A DNA stretch of 64,000 bases from Microbacterium pullorum (GTDB taxonomy: Bacteria; Actinomycetota; Actinomycetes; Actinomycetales; Microbacteriaceae), in assembly GCF_014836535.1 (NCBI RefSeq), contig NZ_JACSQP010000001.1, positions 188,849 to 252,848 on the forward strand, read 5' to 3'. The notes beneath the pieces were generated by a model. It did no database searches and was not told the origin of the DNA. It was given only the letters and a program-made list of their open reading frames with translations. Within the stretch, counting starts at the first letter, position 1. The number at the start of each line of letters is the position of its first letter. Positions 50,650-59,150 of the stretch are shown here, in pieces. Position numbers and translations under genes: made by a program.

Positions 50650-51705
50650 TCAGTACCAGCCGACGGACTGCGAGTGGCCCCACGCGCTGCACGGCGTGCC
50701 GTAGCGGCCGGAGATGTAGCCGAAGCCCCATGCGATCTGAGTGGCGGCGTTGGTCTGCCAGTCGGCGCCGGCCGAGGCCATCTTGCTGCCGGGCAGTGCC
50801 TGCGGAATGCCGTAGGCGCCGCTCGAGCTGTTGTACGCCTGGTAGTTCCAGCCGGATTCCTTGTTCCACAGCGACACGAGGCATCCGAACTGGTCGTCGC
50901 CCCAGCCATAGCCGGCGAGCATCGAACGTGCGGTCGCCTGCGCATCGGCCGGACTGCTGCCGCCCACGGCTCCGCCGCTGGCGTACACGGGGTTCGAGGG
51001 GGCGGCGCTGGACGATCCCGACGTGGCCTGGGCGGCCTCCGCTGCCTCGGCGGCTGCGGCCGCCTCTGCGGCGACGCGGGCCGCTTCGGCGGCGGCAGCC
51101 TCGGCGGCGGCCTTGACGGCGACCGCGGCGTCGAGCTTTCCACGCAGGCCCGCGGCCTGCTCGGTGACCGAGGATGCTTCGGTGGTCACCGCGTCGGCGA
51201 TCTCGGTGACATCGGCGAAGGGGAGTGCCTGCACGCGCTCCAGCTGCTGCACCGACGACTCGAGGTCAGCCGTGTCGACCGTCGTCACGGGCGTGCCGAT
51301 GTCGAGACCGGACGCCGCGATGTCGGCGGTCACCGCTGCGGCTGCGGCCAGGGCGGCTGCCGCCGCATCGCGCGCTTCGTCGGCGGCCGAGGCGATGCTC
51401 CTCGTAGATGCCGTCTCGACCGCACCGGCGTGCAGCGGCGTGGTCGACGAGGCGAGCACGAACGAGGGCGTGGCCCCGGAGGCCTGTGCCGTCGAGGTCG
51501 AGGCGCCGGTGATTCCGACGCAGGCCACAAGGCCCACGGTCAGAGTGGCCACGACCAGCATCGGGCGGCGCTTGATGCGGCGTTCGGTGCGGCGGGTGGT
51601 GCGACGATCGGGCAGAGACGTGGAGGCAGAAAGCAAAAGAGAACCGGTTCCGTATGTCGATGGCACGCCGGTCAGCGGCGCTGGAATCCGCTTCGGGGCG
51701 GACAC
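50650..51705 (-). CDS. Secreted lytic-transglycosylase-like protein
   Basis: 351 residues. A membrane/signal helix lies at about 49-75 (MLVVATLTVGLVACVGITGA), after a basic N-terminus (RRTTRRTERRIKRRP). An Ala-rich coiled-coil region follows (residues 100-230: EAARVAAEAAAAAEAAEAAQ). The C-terminal 100 residues form a small lysozyme-like domain: FGCLVSLWNKESGWNYQAYN, with catalytic Glu, SSSGAYGIPQALPGSKMASA and TQIAWGFGYISGRYG. It likely cleaves peptidoglycan near growth zones. A direct repeat resembling an MtrA site (51747-51763) precedes it. Confidence 0.88.
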   Translation of the reverse strand: MSAPKRIPAPLTGVPSTYGTGSLLLSASTSLPDRRTTRRTERRIKRRPMLVVATLTVGLVACVGITGASTSTAQASGATPSFVLASSTTPLHAGAVETASTRSIASAADEARDAAAAALAAAAAVTADIAASGLDIGTPVTTVDTADLESSVQQLERVQALPFADVTEIADAVTTEASSVTEQAAGLRGKLDAAVAVKAAAEAAAAEAARVAAEAAAAAEAAEAAQATSGSSSAAPSNPVYASGGAVGGSSPADAQATARSMLAGYGWGDDQFGCLVSLWNKESGWNYQAYNSSSGAYGIPQALPGSKMASAGADWQTNAATQIAWGFGYISGRYGTPCSAWGHSQSVGWY

Positions 51706-51746
51706 AAGTGCCCCACTCTGGTTGCTGTTTCTGGACGGTTCCGGTG

Positions 51747-51763
51747 CGTTACCTGAACGTCAC
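51747..51763 (-). promoter_or_regulatory. MtrA-type direct repeat upstream of the cell-wall hydrolase
   Basis: On the minus strand GTGACG (51763-51758) and GTAACG (51752-51747) are spaced 11 bases apart, one helical turn. MtrA of actinobacteria binds such paired GTAAC-like boxes and controls peptidoglycan hydrolase genes. The pair lies 42-58 bases before the ATG, near the expected promoter. Confidence 0.45.
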
Positions 51764-51858
51764 CTGGCAACCGTCGCCGGAAAAAGGCCAGATCGCGGGC
51801 TCCCTGCGCCCCTCGAGAAGGGCTCTGCGTCGCCTCGCCGCAACCCGACTCCGCACCT

Positions 51859-52896
51859 CTAGACGAACCGCACCCAGTTGGCTCCGGCGCCCGTGTCGGC
51901 GCGCTGCAGCAGCTCGAGCCGGTCGCCCGACACGGCGTACAGCGACACCGTCGTCGACCGCTCGCCGGCGGCGACAAGGTAGGCGCCGTCAGGGCTCACG
52001 GCGAATCCGCGCGGCTGCGGTTCGGTCACCGTGAAGCGCTCCGGTGCCGACACCGACCCGTCTTCGGCGACGGAGACGGCACCCAGCGTGCTCTCGGTGC
52101 GCTCCGACGCCCACAGCCGTCGACCGCCGTCGGAGAAGTGCAGGTCCGCACCCCAGATGTAGTGGTGTGCCCGGGGGTCGGCTCCGAATTCGCTGTGACC
52201 CAGATTCTTGGTCGTGTCGAAGGCGGTCGTGGTATCCGTCAGCGTGAGCACGCCCGACTCGGTGTCCCGGGTGAAGTGCAGCACCTCGCCTGAGAACTCG
52301 GTCAGCACGTACACGGCATCCTGCGCGTCATTGAAGACGAGGTGACGCGGTCCGCTGCCGGCGGGCGCGGCGACGGTCTCGGGGTCGAGCGGCACGAGGG
52401 TCAGATCGTCGGCGAGGGAGTACTGCGCCACGAGGTCTGCGCCCAGCGAGACGAAGTACGCGAACCGGCCGTCGTCGCTCGGGAGCACGGAGTGCAGGTT
52501 GGGGAAGTCGACGCGCGACACCGGCTCGCCCACGACGCCCTCGACGATCGGCCAGCTCAGGCCGAGCCCACCGCTGTACGAGGCTCCGAGCAGGCCGGTT
52601 CCCTCCCGTGCGAGGGCGAGGTAGTTCATGCTGCCCGGCACATCGCGGCGTGACTGCGGCGTGAGCCGGCCGGTCGCGCGGTCGAGCGCGAGGGTGAGGA
52701 TGCCGGCGGGGTCTGCCTCGCTCTCGCCCTTGACCGCGGCATAGACGAGGTCGCGGGCGGCGTCGACGGCGAACGTCGAGCAGCCCTTCAGCCCATCGGT
52801 GACGGCGAGGCGCTCCAGCTCGCCGTCGGCGAGACGGAAGGTGCTGAGGGAGCCGTCACCGGCGTTGGCGACGAGGACGAGGCGCGAGTCGGTCAT
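51859..52896 (-). CDS. Lactonase family (YbhE/Pgl-like) seven-bladed propeller protein
   Basis: 345 residues. The beta-propeller repeats are visible in LVANAGDGSLSTFRLADGEL, SGPRHLVFNDAQDAVYVLTE and LHFSDGGRRLWASERTESTL. The C-terminal YLVAAGERSTTVSLYAV completes the ring. PRHLVF and the Arg-His-Glu-type pocket resemble 6-phosphogluconolactonase of the YbhE group. Actual activity on 6-phosphogluconolactone is uncertain since many relatives are uncharacterised. It is cytoplasmic; no signal peptide is visible. Confidence 0.88.
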   Translation of the reverse strand: MTDSRLVLVANAGDGSLSTFRLADGELERLAVTDGLKGCSTFAVDAARDLVYAAVKGESEADPAGILTLALDRATGRLTPQSRRDVPGSMNYLALAREGTGLLGASYSGGLGLSWPIVEGVVGEPVSRVDFPNLHSVLPSDDGRFAYFVSLGADLVAQYSLADDLTLVPLDPETVAAPAGSGPRHLVFNDAQDAVYVLTEFSGEVLHFTRDTESGVLTLTDTTTAFDTTKNLGHSEFGADPRAHHYIWGADLHFSDGGRRLWASERTESTLGAVSVAEDGSVSAPERFTVTEPQPRGFAVSPDGAYLVAAGERSTTVSLYAVSGDRLELLQRADTGAGANWVRFV

Positions 52897-52977
52897 GCCT
52901 CGATCGTACGGGCGGGCCCGCCGCCGATGCCGCCGGTTGACACCGTGCGGGAGGTGCGCACAACCGCCGCTCCGCCG

Positions 52978-53850
52978 TCACCGGCCGCCGTCGAGGCGAT
53001 GCCCCTGCACGGCCTCGTAGGTGCGGCGCAGCAGGTCGCCGGCGCGGTCCATCTCGCGTTGCAGCAAGCGCACCACGACGAAGTCGACGATCGCCATCTG
53101 CGCGAGGCGGCTCGACATCGCACCGGTGCGGTAGCGCGACTCGCGCGCGCTGGTGACCAGCAGATGGTCGGCGACATCGGCGATGGGTGAGTCGGGGTAG
53201 TTCGTGATCGCCACCGTGGTCGCCCCGCGCTCGCGTGCCACCGCGAGCACCTGGTTGGCCTCGAGCGTCTGACCGGTGTGGGTGACGGCGATGGCGACCC
53301 CGCCGGGCCCCGTCAGAGCGAAGGACGTCAGGGCGAGGTGGGCATCGGACCAGCAGAAGGTCGGCACCCCGACGCGATGCAGCTTCAGCTGCAGGTCCTG
53401 TGCGGTCAGTCCGCTCGATCCGGCGCCGAAGACGTCGAGGCGGGTGGCGCCGCGTATCGCGTCGACCACGGCATCGAGCGCGTCGAGATCGACGCTGCGT
53501 GCGGTCTCCTCGATCGCCCGCGCCTCCTGATAGGCCACCTTCGTCACGACATCGAGCGCCGAGTCGCTCGCGTCGATCTCGGCATCGTCCACCCGGAACA
53601 GCTCGCGCGCCGCCTGCTCGCGACTGTCGGCCGCGGCGATCGCCATGCGGAAATCCTTGTATCCGTCGAACCCGACCGCGCGGCAGAAGCGTGCCACCGA
53701 CGAGGGCGACGTGTCGGCGAGGTCGGCCAGGCGCGTGATGGACGATTCCACGACGATCGACGGGCGCTCGAGCACCACCTCCGCGATGCGTCGCTCGGCC
53801 TTGGACAGCGACGGCATGCGCTGGCGCAGCGAGACGAAGACGTCGGACAT
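52978..53850 (-). CDS. murR: RpiR/MurR family transcriptional regulator
   Basis: 290 residues. An N-terminal RpiR helix-turn-helix (LSKAERRIAEVVLERPSIVV, DTSPSSVARFCRAVGFDGYK) is followed by a SIS sugar-phosphate-binding domain (about 115-260: RLDVFGAGSSGLTAQDLQLK, GVAIAVTHTGQTLEANQVLA). The ligand expected for this context is MurNAc-6-phosphate. Its ATG overlaps the serine hydrolase stop (TGATG at 53848-53852). The locus is divergent from murQ and the importer, so the protein most likely represses both from the gap 54906-55007. Name based on context. Confidence 0.88.
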   Translation of the reverse strand: MSDVFVSLRQRMPSLSKAERRIAEVVLERPSIVVESSITRLADLADTSPSSVARFCRAVGFDGYKDFRMAIAAADSREQAARELFRVDDAEIDASDSALDVVTKVAYQEARAIEETARSVDLDALDAVVDAIRGATRLDVFGAGSSGLTAQDLQLKLHRVGVPTFCWSDAHLALTSFALTGPGGVAIAVTHTGQTLEANQVLAVARERGATTVAITNYPDSPIADVADHLLVTSARESRYRTGAMSSRLAQMAIVDFVVVRLLQREMDRAGDLLRRTYEAVQGHRLDGGR

Positions 53851-54905
53851 CACTGGTCTCCCCCTGCGGCCGCGGCGTCGGTGACTCGGCGACGCATCGC
53901 GGTGATCGCGTCGGGCGGGGTGCGCAGCGGATGCACCCGGTTGGTGAGGAATACTACCGATCGCCGACCACCCGGTTGGGTGGCCACGGCGGTGCCGGTG
54001 TAGCCGGTGTGGCTGACGGCGCGGCGTCCAAGCCCCCGCGTCCACGATTCGCCGATGCGCGGCCCGAGCGCCTGGGCGTAGCCGTCGGCCGCGACGGCGA
54101 CGGGCGACGTCATCGCGCGCACGACGGATGCCGGTAGTGCGCTCAGCTCAGGCGGCACTCGCAGTGCCTCGGCGAGGCGCAGCAGGTCGCGCGCCGTGCC
54201 GAACAGTCCCGCGTTGCCCGCGACCCCGCCGAGAGCCCAGGCTGTCTCGTCATGCACCTCGCCGTGCACCATGCCGCGCGGCGGGTCGGTCTGCAACTCG
54301 GTCGCCGCGATGCGCGGCCGCAGGCTCCGCGGCGGGGTGAAGTCGGTGTCGGTCATGCCGAGCGGGGTGAGGACATGGCGTCTCGCGAGCACGTCGAGGC
54401 TCGCCTCGCCCAGCGCCTCGGCGGCCAGCCCCGCCCAGATGTACCCGACGCACGAGTAGCGGTGCCCGGTGCCCGATGCGTCGACGGGTCGTGCCCCGGC
54501 GCGGAAGCGCGCGGCGCAGGGATCGGGGGAGCGGTCGTGCCACTCCGCGGCGAAGCCGGCGGTGTGGCTGAGCAACTGGGCGACGGTGATGCCCTGCAGC
54601 GCCGGGATGTCGAATTCGGGCAGGATGCCGACGACCGGCACCGCGGCGTCGGCGCCGCGCTCGTCGAGGAGGGCGAGCAGGGTCGCCGCGGTCACGAGCT
54701 TGGTGAGCGAGGCGAGGTCGAAGCGCGTCGTGGTATCGGTCGGCGGCCCCGGCTCAGCGGTCGGAACGCCCGGGGCGTCCCAGGTGCGGGTGGCGCCGAC
54801 CGCGTGCTCGGCGACGATGTCGCCGTCCACCGCGATGGCCACCACGGCGGCGGGGAAGACGCCCTCGCGCCTCCCGTCTTCGAGCACCCGTTCGACGTCG
54901 GTCAT
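53850..54905 (-). CDS. Serine beta-lactamase-family hydrolase (AmiE-like muropeptide amidase candidate)
   Basis: 351 residues. The class C/PBP-type catalytic set is ASLTK (Ser66, Lys69), YSC near residue 168 where YSN or YxN is usual, and HTGYTG in place of KTG. No signal peptide is visible from the ATG at 54905, so it probably acts in the cytoplasm. In Bacillus subtilis the MurNAc gene set contains a serine hydrolase of this type (AmiE) which removes the peptide from MurNAc. By analogy this gene may do the same on imported muropeptides. It is coupled to murR. A longer start 57 bases upstream is open but lies in the promoter gap. Confidence 0.82.
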   Translation of the reverse strand: MTDVERVLEDGRREGVFPAAVVAIAVDGDIVAEHAVGATRTWDAPGVPTAEPGPPTDTTTRFDLASLTKLVTAATLLALLDERGADAAVPVVGILPEFDIPALQGITVAQLLSHTAGFAAEWHDRSPDPCAARFRAGARPVDASGTGHRYSCVGYIWAGLAAEALGEASLDVLARRHVLTPLGMTDTDFTPPRSLRPRIAATELQTDPPRGMVHGEVHDETAWALGGVAGNAGLFGTARDLLRLAEALRVPPELSALPASVVRAMTSPVAVAADGYAQALGPRIGESWTRGLGRRAVSHTGYTGTAVATQPGGRRSVVFLTNRVHPLRTPPDAITAMRRRVTDAAAAGGDQ

Positions 54906-55007
54906 GGTTCGCACGTGAAAAAAATAATCGACATCCTTTGAACTCGCGACAGTTTTGACCATACTGGGCTTCGACCCACCCCGATGACGTGAAGGATGCG
55001 CCGGCCG
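54906..55007. promoter_or_regulatory. Divergent promoter/operator region between the amidase-like gene and murQ
   Basis: This 102-base gap is unusually AT-rich: GTGAAAAAAATAATCGAC (54914-54931) and TTTGAAC...TTTTGACC, a near-direct repeat about 16 bases apart. A plus-strand promoter TTGAAC / CATACT with a 16-base spacer is possible. The A/T block is the best candidate for RpiR-type binding. The murQ start also has AAGG about 11 bases before it. Confidence 0.5.
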
Positions 55008-55952
55008 ATGCCCACGCCACCCCTGGCCCCCACCGAGCTGCGGCTCGCGGCCTCGACCGACCTCGATGCGCTGGCGAGCGTCGACGTGCTACGGCTGCTC
55101 AACGAGCAGGACCGCGTGGCGGTGGATGCCGTCGCCGCCATCCTGCCGCAGCTGGCCGAGGTCGTCGACCTCGCCGCCGAGCGCTTCCGCCGCGGCGGCA
55201 CCGTGCACTACTTCGGCGCCGGGACGTCGGGGCGCCTGGGCGTGCTGGATGCCGCGGAGCTGCTGCCCACCTTCAACCTGGAGCCGGGGCGCGTGATCGG
55301 CCACATCGCGGGCGGCCGGGCGGCGCTGGTGAACGCCGTCGAGGATGCCGAGGACTCCGAGGCCGACGGTCGTGCCGAGGCGGCGGGCGTGGGCCCCGAT
55401 GACCTCGTGATCGGGCTGGCCGCGAGCGGGAACACCCCCTACGTCGGCGGCGCGCTCGCCGCCGCGCGCGAGGCGGGCGCCTACACGGTGCTGGTCTCGA
55501 GCAACCCGCACGCGGCGCTCGCACCGCTGGCCGACGCGAACCTCGTCGTCGACACCGGCCCCGAGGTGCTGACCGGCTCCACGCGGTTGAAGGCGGCGAC
55601 GGCGGAGAAGCTCGTGCTCAACGGCTTCTCCACGGCGCTCATGGTCGCCGTCGGCCGCACCTGGTCGAACCTCATGGTGTCGCTGGTGGCCACCAACGCC
55701 AAGCTGCGGCTGCGCACGGTGCGCATCCTCCGCGAGGCCACCGGCCTCGACGACGACGAGGCGCGGGCGCTGCTCGCCGCCAGCGACGGCGAACTCAAGC
55801 CCGCGATCGTCGCCTCCCTCGCGGGCGTGGGCCCCGAGCGCGCCCGGGCACTGCTCGACGCCCATGACGGCTCCGTACGCGCGGCGCTCGCCGCGGCATC
55901 CACCGACTCCTCCCTCCGCACCCACAACCCCGCGCAGTCCCGCACCCCCTAA
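55008..55952 (+). CDS. murQ: N-acetylmuramic acid 6-phosphate etherase
   Basis: 314 residues. The SIS-domain enzyme cleaves the lactyl ether of MurNAc-6-P to GlcNAc-6-P and D-lactate. Motifs: GTVHYFGAGTSGRLGVLDAA, IAGGRAALVNAVEDAEDSEA, VIGLAASGNTPYVGGALAAA and STRLKAATAEKLVLNGFSTA. The catalytic Glu is in DAAELLPTF. The C-terminal LLDAHDGSVRAAL helical tail matches the family. A start at 54996 (four residues longer) is also open. TAAGGAG at its stop codon is the ribosome-binding site of the next gene. Confidence 0.95.
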   Translation: MPTPPLAPTELRLAASTDLDALASVDVLRLLNEQDRVAVDAVAAILPQLAEVVDLAAERFRRGGTVHYFGAGTSGRLGVLDAAELLPTFNLEPGRVIGHIAGGRAALVNAVEDAEDSEADGRAEAAGVGPDDLVIGLAASGNTPYVGGALAAAREAGAYTVLVSSNPHAALAPLADANLVVDTGPEVLTGSTRLKAATAEKLVLNGFSTALMVAVGRTWSNLMVSLVATNAKLRLRTVRILREATGLDDDEARALLAASDGELKPAIVASLAGVGPERARALLDAHDGSVRAALAAASTDSSLRTHNPAQSRTP

Positions 55953-55962
55953 GGAGAAACCG

Positions 55963-57252
55963 ATGCGCAGACGCATCCTCACCACCACCGCGCTCGTCGC
56001 CGGTTCCGTGCTCGCCCTCAGCGCCTGTGCGCCCAGCGCGTCCAGCGGTGACGCCGAAACCGAGTCGGGCGGAGACGTCGCCCTGACCGTCTGGTCGTGG
56101 CGCACCGAAGACGTCGAGGCCTACAACTCCATCTTCGACGTGTTCGAGGAAGAGCACCCGGGCATCACCGTCGAGTTCGAGGCGTTCCAGAACACCGAGT
56201 ACAACCAGATCCTCACCACCGGCCTCGCCGGCAGCGACGGTCCCGACGTGCCCATGGTGCGCGCCTACGGTCAGCTGCAGCCCAACATCGAGGCCGGGCA
56301 GCTCGAGCCGATCGACGGCGAGGTGGACGGGCTCGACGAGATCGCCGAGAGCGTGCTGGCGGGTGCCAAGGGCAAGGCCGACGGTAAGACGTACGCCGTG
56401 CCGCTGGCGACCCAGACGCTGCAGATGTTCTACAACAAGGCGATCTTCGAGGAGCAGGGGCTCGAGGTGCCGACCACGTGGGACGAGTTCATCGCGGTGA
56501 ACGAAGCCCTCGCATCTGCGGGGATCACCCCGATGGCGCTCGGCGCCAAGGACGACTGGATCCTCCCGATCTTCGCCGACATCGTGGGCAGCACCCGCTA
56601 CGGCGGGGCGGAGTTCGAGCAGAAGGTGCTCGCCGGTGAGACCGACTTCACCGACCCCGACTACGTCGCGTCGCTGGAGATCATCACCGAGCTGCAGCCC
56701 TACCTCACTCCCGACGTCGTGGGCGTGGGCTACACCGACAGCCAGATCCAGTTCACCTCGGGTCAGGCCGCGCAGTTCCCCGGCGGCTCGTTCGAGATCG
56801 CCACGTTCCGCAACCAGGCTCCCGATCTCGAGTTCGGCTCCTACCAGGTGCCGCTGCCCGAGGGTGCCGTGCTGGATGCCCCCGTGTCGCCGGCCTACGC
56901 CGACGGCAACTTCGCCGTCAACGCCAAGTCGGAGAACAAAGAAGCGGCCTTCGAGCTGCTGAACTGGCTCGCGACCCCCGAGTTCGGCCAGCTGGTGGCC
57001 GATGAGCTGAACCAGTTCTCGGCGATCCCCGGAGTGACCTACTCCGACGAGGTCATGCAGGAGGCGTGGGACAACTACGAGCAGGGCCAGGCGCCCTACC
57101 TGCTGCTGGTGGACTTCCGCTACGGCGAGCCCCTCGGCACCGCCGTGCTCGGCACCGAGATCCAGCGCATGTTCCTCGGTGAGACGGATGCCGCGGGCGC
57201 TGCTGCCACGCTGCAGACCGGCATCTCGCAGTGGTTCACGCCCGGCCAGTGA
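55963..57252 (+). CDS. Sugar ABC transporter substrate-binding lipoprotein
   Basis: 429 residues. The signal peptide ends in lipobox LSAC with Cys22. The mature domain is of the CUT1 (maltose/oligosaccharide) class: VALTVWSWRTEDVEAYNSIF, FEEEHPGITVEFEAFQ, AVPLATQTLQMFYNKAIFEE and GGSFEIATFRNQAPD. AAGGAG lies six bases before the ATG and overlaps the murQ stop. In this context the ligand is probably MurNAc or a MurNAc-containing saccharide, replacing the PTS (MurP) route. No ATPase gene is in the cluster; a shared MsiK-like ATPase is likely used, as in other actinobacteria. Confidence 0.92.
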   Translation: MRRRILTTTALVAGSVLALSACAPSASSGDAETESGGDVALTVWSWRTEDVEAYNSIFDVFEEEHPGITVEFEAFQNTEYNQILTTGLAGSDGPDVPMVRAYGQLQPNIEAGQLEPIDGEVDGLDEIAESVLAGAKGKADGKTYAVPLATQTLQMFYNKAIFEEQGLEVPTTWDEFIAVNEALASAGITPMALGAKDDWILPIFADIVGSTRYGGAEFEQKVLAGETDFTDPDYVASLEIITELQPYLTPDVVGVGYTDSQIQFTSGQAAQFPGGSFEIATFRNQAPDLEFGSYQVPLPEGAVLDAPVSPAYADGNFAVNAKSENKEAAFELLNWLATPEFGQLVADELNQFSAIPGVTYSDEVMQEAWDNYEQGQAPYLLLVDFRYGEPLGTAVLGTEIQRMFLGETDAAGAAATLQTGISQWFTPGQ

Positions 57253-57297
57253 CCCGCGTGCTGCAGCTGACCCTCTGAAGAAGGAGCAACGAAGACC

Positions 57298-58251
57298 ATG
57301 TCCGTCATCGCCGTGCCGAAGGTGCGCAGCAAACGCGTCACCACCGGCGTGACCCTGTCGAGGCGAACGGGCATGGTCTTCGTCCTCCCGGCCCTCATCC
57401 TGTTCGCGGTGTTCATCGCCTACCCGCTGTTCACCGCGCTCAGCTACTCGTTCTTCGCGTGGACCGGCATCGTGCGCGGCGACTTCGTCTGGTTCGACAA
57501 CTACGTGACGCTGTTCACGAAGCTGCCGTACAGCACTGACATCCCCAACGCCTTCCTCCACAACATCCTGCTGTTCGTGGGGGCGATGGTCTTCCAGAAC
57601 ACCATCGGGCTGGGGCTGGCGACGCTGCTGCACCGCATCGGGCGGTTCAAGCAGTTCTTCCAGACGATGTACACGCTGCCCTACCTCGTGTCGCCGCTGG
57701 TGATCGGCTACCTGTGGTCGTTGATGCTGTCGCCGCTGTTCGGCCCGGTCAACGCCGTGCTCCGGGCCGTCGGGCTCGACGAGCTCGCCCAGCCGTGGCT
57801 CGGCAATCCGCAGACGGCGATCTGGGTGGTCGTCATCGTCACCGCCTGGCAGTGGATCGGGTTCCCGGTGCTGCTCTACGGCGCGGCGCTCGGCGGCATC
57901 CCGGCGGAACTCGACGAAGCGGCGTCCCTCGACGGCGCGAGCGCGTGGCAGCGGTTCCGCTCGGTGACCCTGCCGCTCATGGTGCCGGCGATCGGCACGG
58001 TGAGCGTGCTCACCTTCATCGGCGCGATGGAGGCGTTCCCGATCCCGTACGCGCTCGGCGGCTCGCAGGGCAACCCCGCGGGTGCCACCGACGTGCTGAG
58101 CCTGCTGTTCTACCGCACCGCGTTCGAATCGGGCGCCTCCAACGCGATCGGCACGAGCTCGGCCATCGCCACGCTGCTGTTCGCCTTCATCTTCGGCGTC
58201 GCCGTGCTGTTCACGGTGATGCTGCGCCGCGCAGAACGGAACCTCACCTGA
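57298..58251 (+). CDS. Sugar ABC transporter permease (MalF-like)
   Basis: 317 residues, six membrane helices. The CUT1 permease signature EAA loop is AELDEAASLDGASAWQRFRS. GGIPAELDEA with LPLMVPAIGTVSVLTFIGAM follows. The N-terminal region has ALILFAVFIAYPLFTALSYS. GAAGGAG (57279-57285) lies 12 bases before the ATG. It is translationally coupled (TGATG) to the second permease. Together the pair forms the membrane channel for the lipoprotein's ligand. Confidence 0.94.
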   Translation: MSVIAVPKVRSKRVTTGVTLSRRTGMVFVLPALILFAVFIAYPLFTALSYSFFAWTGIVRGDFVWFDNYVTLFTKLPYSTDIPNAFLHNILLFVGAMVFQNTIGLGLATLLHRIGRFKQFFQTMYTLPYLVSPLVIGYLWSLMLSPLFGPVNAVLRAVGLDELAQPWLGNPQTAIWVVVIVTAWQWIGFPVLLYGAALGGIPAELDEAASLDGASAWQRFRSVTLPLMVPAIGTVSVLTFIGAMEAFPIPYALGGSQGNPAGATDVLSLLFYRTAFESGASNAIGTSSAIATLLFAFIFGVAVLFTVMLRRAERNLT

Positions 58252-59150
58252 TGACCGCGACGCTCACTCCCACCGCGGGTTCGCGCCGATCGGCATCCAG
58301 CCCGCCCGACGCGCACCGTGGTCGCCGGCAGCGCCCCACCGCCGGTGGCTTCGCGGCCAACACCTTTCTGTGGCTGTACGCCGCGATCTCTATCGCGCCG
58401 CTGCTGCTGATGGTCTCCAACTCGCTGCGGACGACCCAGGACATGGCCCAGCACCCCCTCGGACTGCCGCTGCCGCCGGACTTCACGAGCTACCAGAAGG
58501 CATGGGTCACCGCCTCGTTCGAGACCTACTTCTTCAACTCGATCTTCGTCACCGTGGCCTCGGTCGTGCTGTCCACGGCGGTGTCGCTGCTGGCGGCCTA
58601 CGCGTTCGCGCGCACCCGGTCGAAGATGTTCACATCGCTGGAGGGGCTGTTCCTCTCCGGCCTCATGCTGCCGGTCTACCTCGCGATCCTGCCGCTGTTC
58701 TTCCTGCTCGATTCGCTCGGCATGATCTCGAACCTCTGGAGCCTCATCCTGGTGTACGCCGCGCTCGGCATCCCGTTCTCCACCTTCGTGCTCGCTGCCT
58801 TCTTCCGTCAGCTGCCGATCGAGCTCGACGAGGCGGCCCGGCTCGACGGCGCCGGCCCGTTCCAGACGTTCTGGCGTGTGCACCTGCCGCTGGTCAAGCC
58901 CGCCATCGCGACGGTCATCGTCTTCCGGTTCGTGCCGGTGTGGAACGACTTCTTCTACCCGCTCATCCTCATCCGCGACCGTGACTCCTACACGCTCCCG
59001 GTGGGCATCACCCGCTTCTTCGGCGAGTACCAGACCGACTGGGCGACACTGTTCGCCGGACTCACGTTGGCGACGATCCCGCTCGTGGTGCTGTTCCTCA
59101 TCGCCACGAAGCAGATCGTGTCGGGCCTGACCGCGGGCATGAGCAAGTGA
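58251..59150 (+). CDS. Sugar ABC transporter permease (MalG-like)
   Basis: 299 residues, six membrane helices after a 35-residue basic N-terminal extension. EAA loop: PIELDEAARLDGAGPFQTFW, followed by VHLPLVKPAIATVIVFRF. The C-terminal VSGLTAGMSK is the usual MalG-like ending. The ATG shares one base with the MalF-like stop. The kinase gene begins inside its last codons (GTGA at 59147-59150), so the whole set is one coupled operon. Confidence 0.94.
   Translation: MTATLTPTAGSRRSASSPPDAHRGRRQRPTAGGFAANTFLWLYAAISIAPLLLMVSNSLRTTQDMAQHPLGLPLPPDFTSYQKAWVTASFETYFFNSIFVTVASVVLSTAVSLLAAYAFARTRSKMFTSLEGLFLSGLMLPVYLAILPLFFLLDSLGMISNLWSLILVYAALGIPFSTFVLAAFFRQLPIELDEAARLDGAGPFQTFWRVHLPLVKPAIATVIVFRFVPVWNDFFYPLILIRDRDSYTLPVGITRFFGEYQTDWATLFAGLTLATIPLVVLFLIATKQIVSGLTAGMSK

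Noticed and set aside
51706..51858. c-di-AMP (ydaO-type) riboswitch in front of the wall hydrolase
   Set aside because: The gap is only 153 bases and the conserved ydaO elements are not seen; paired GTAAC-like boxes explain the region better.
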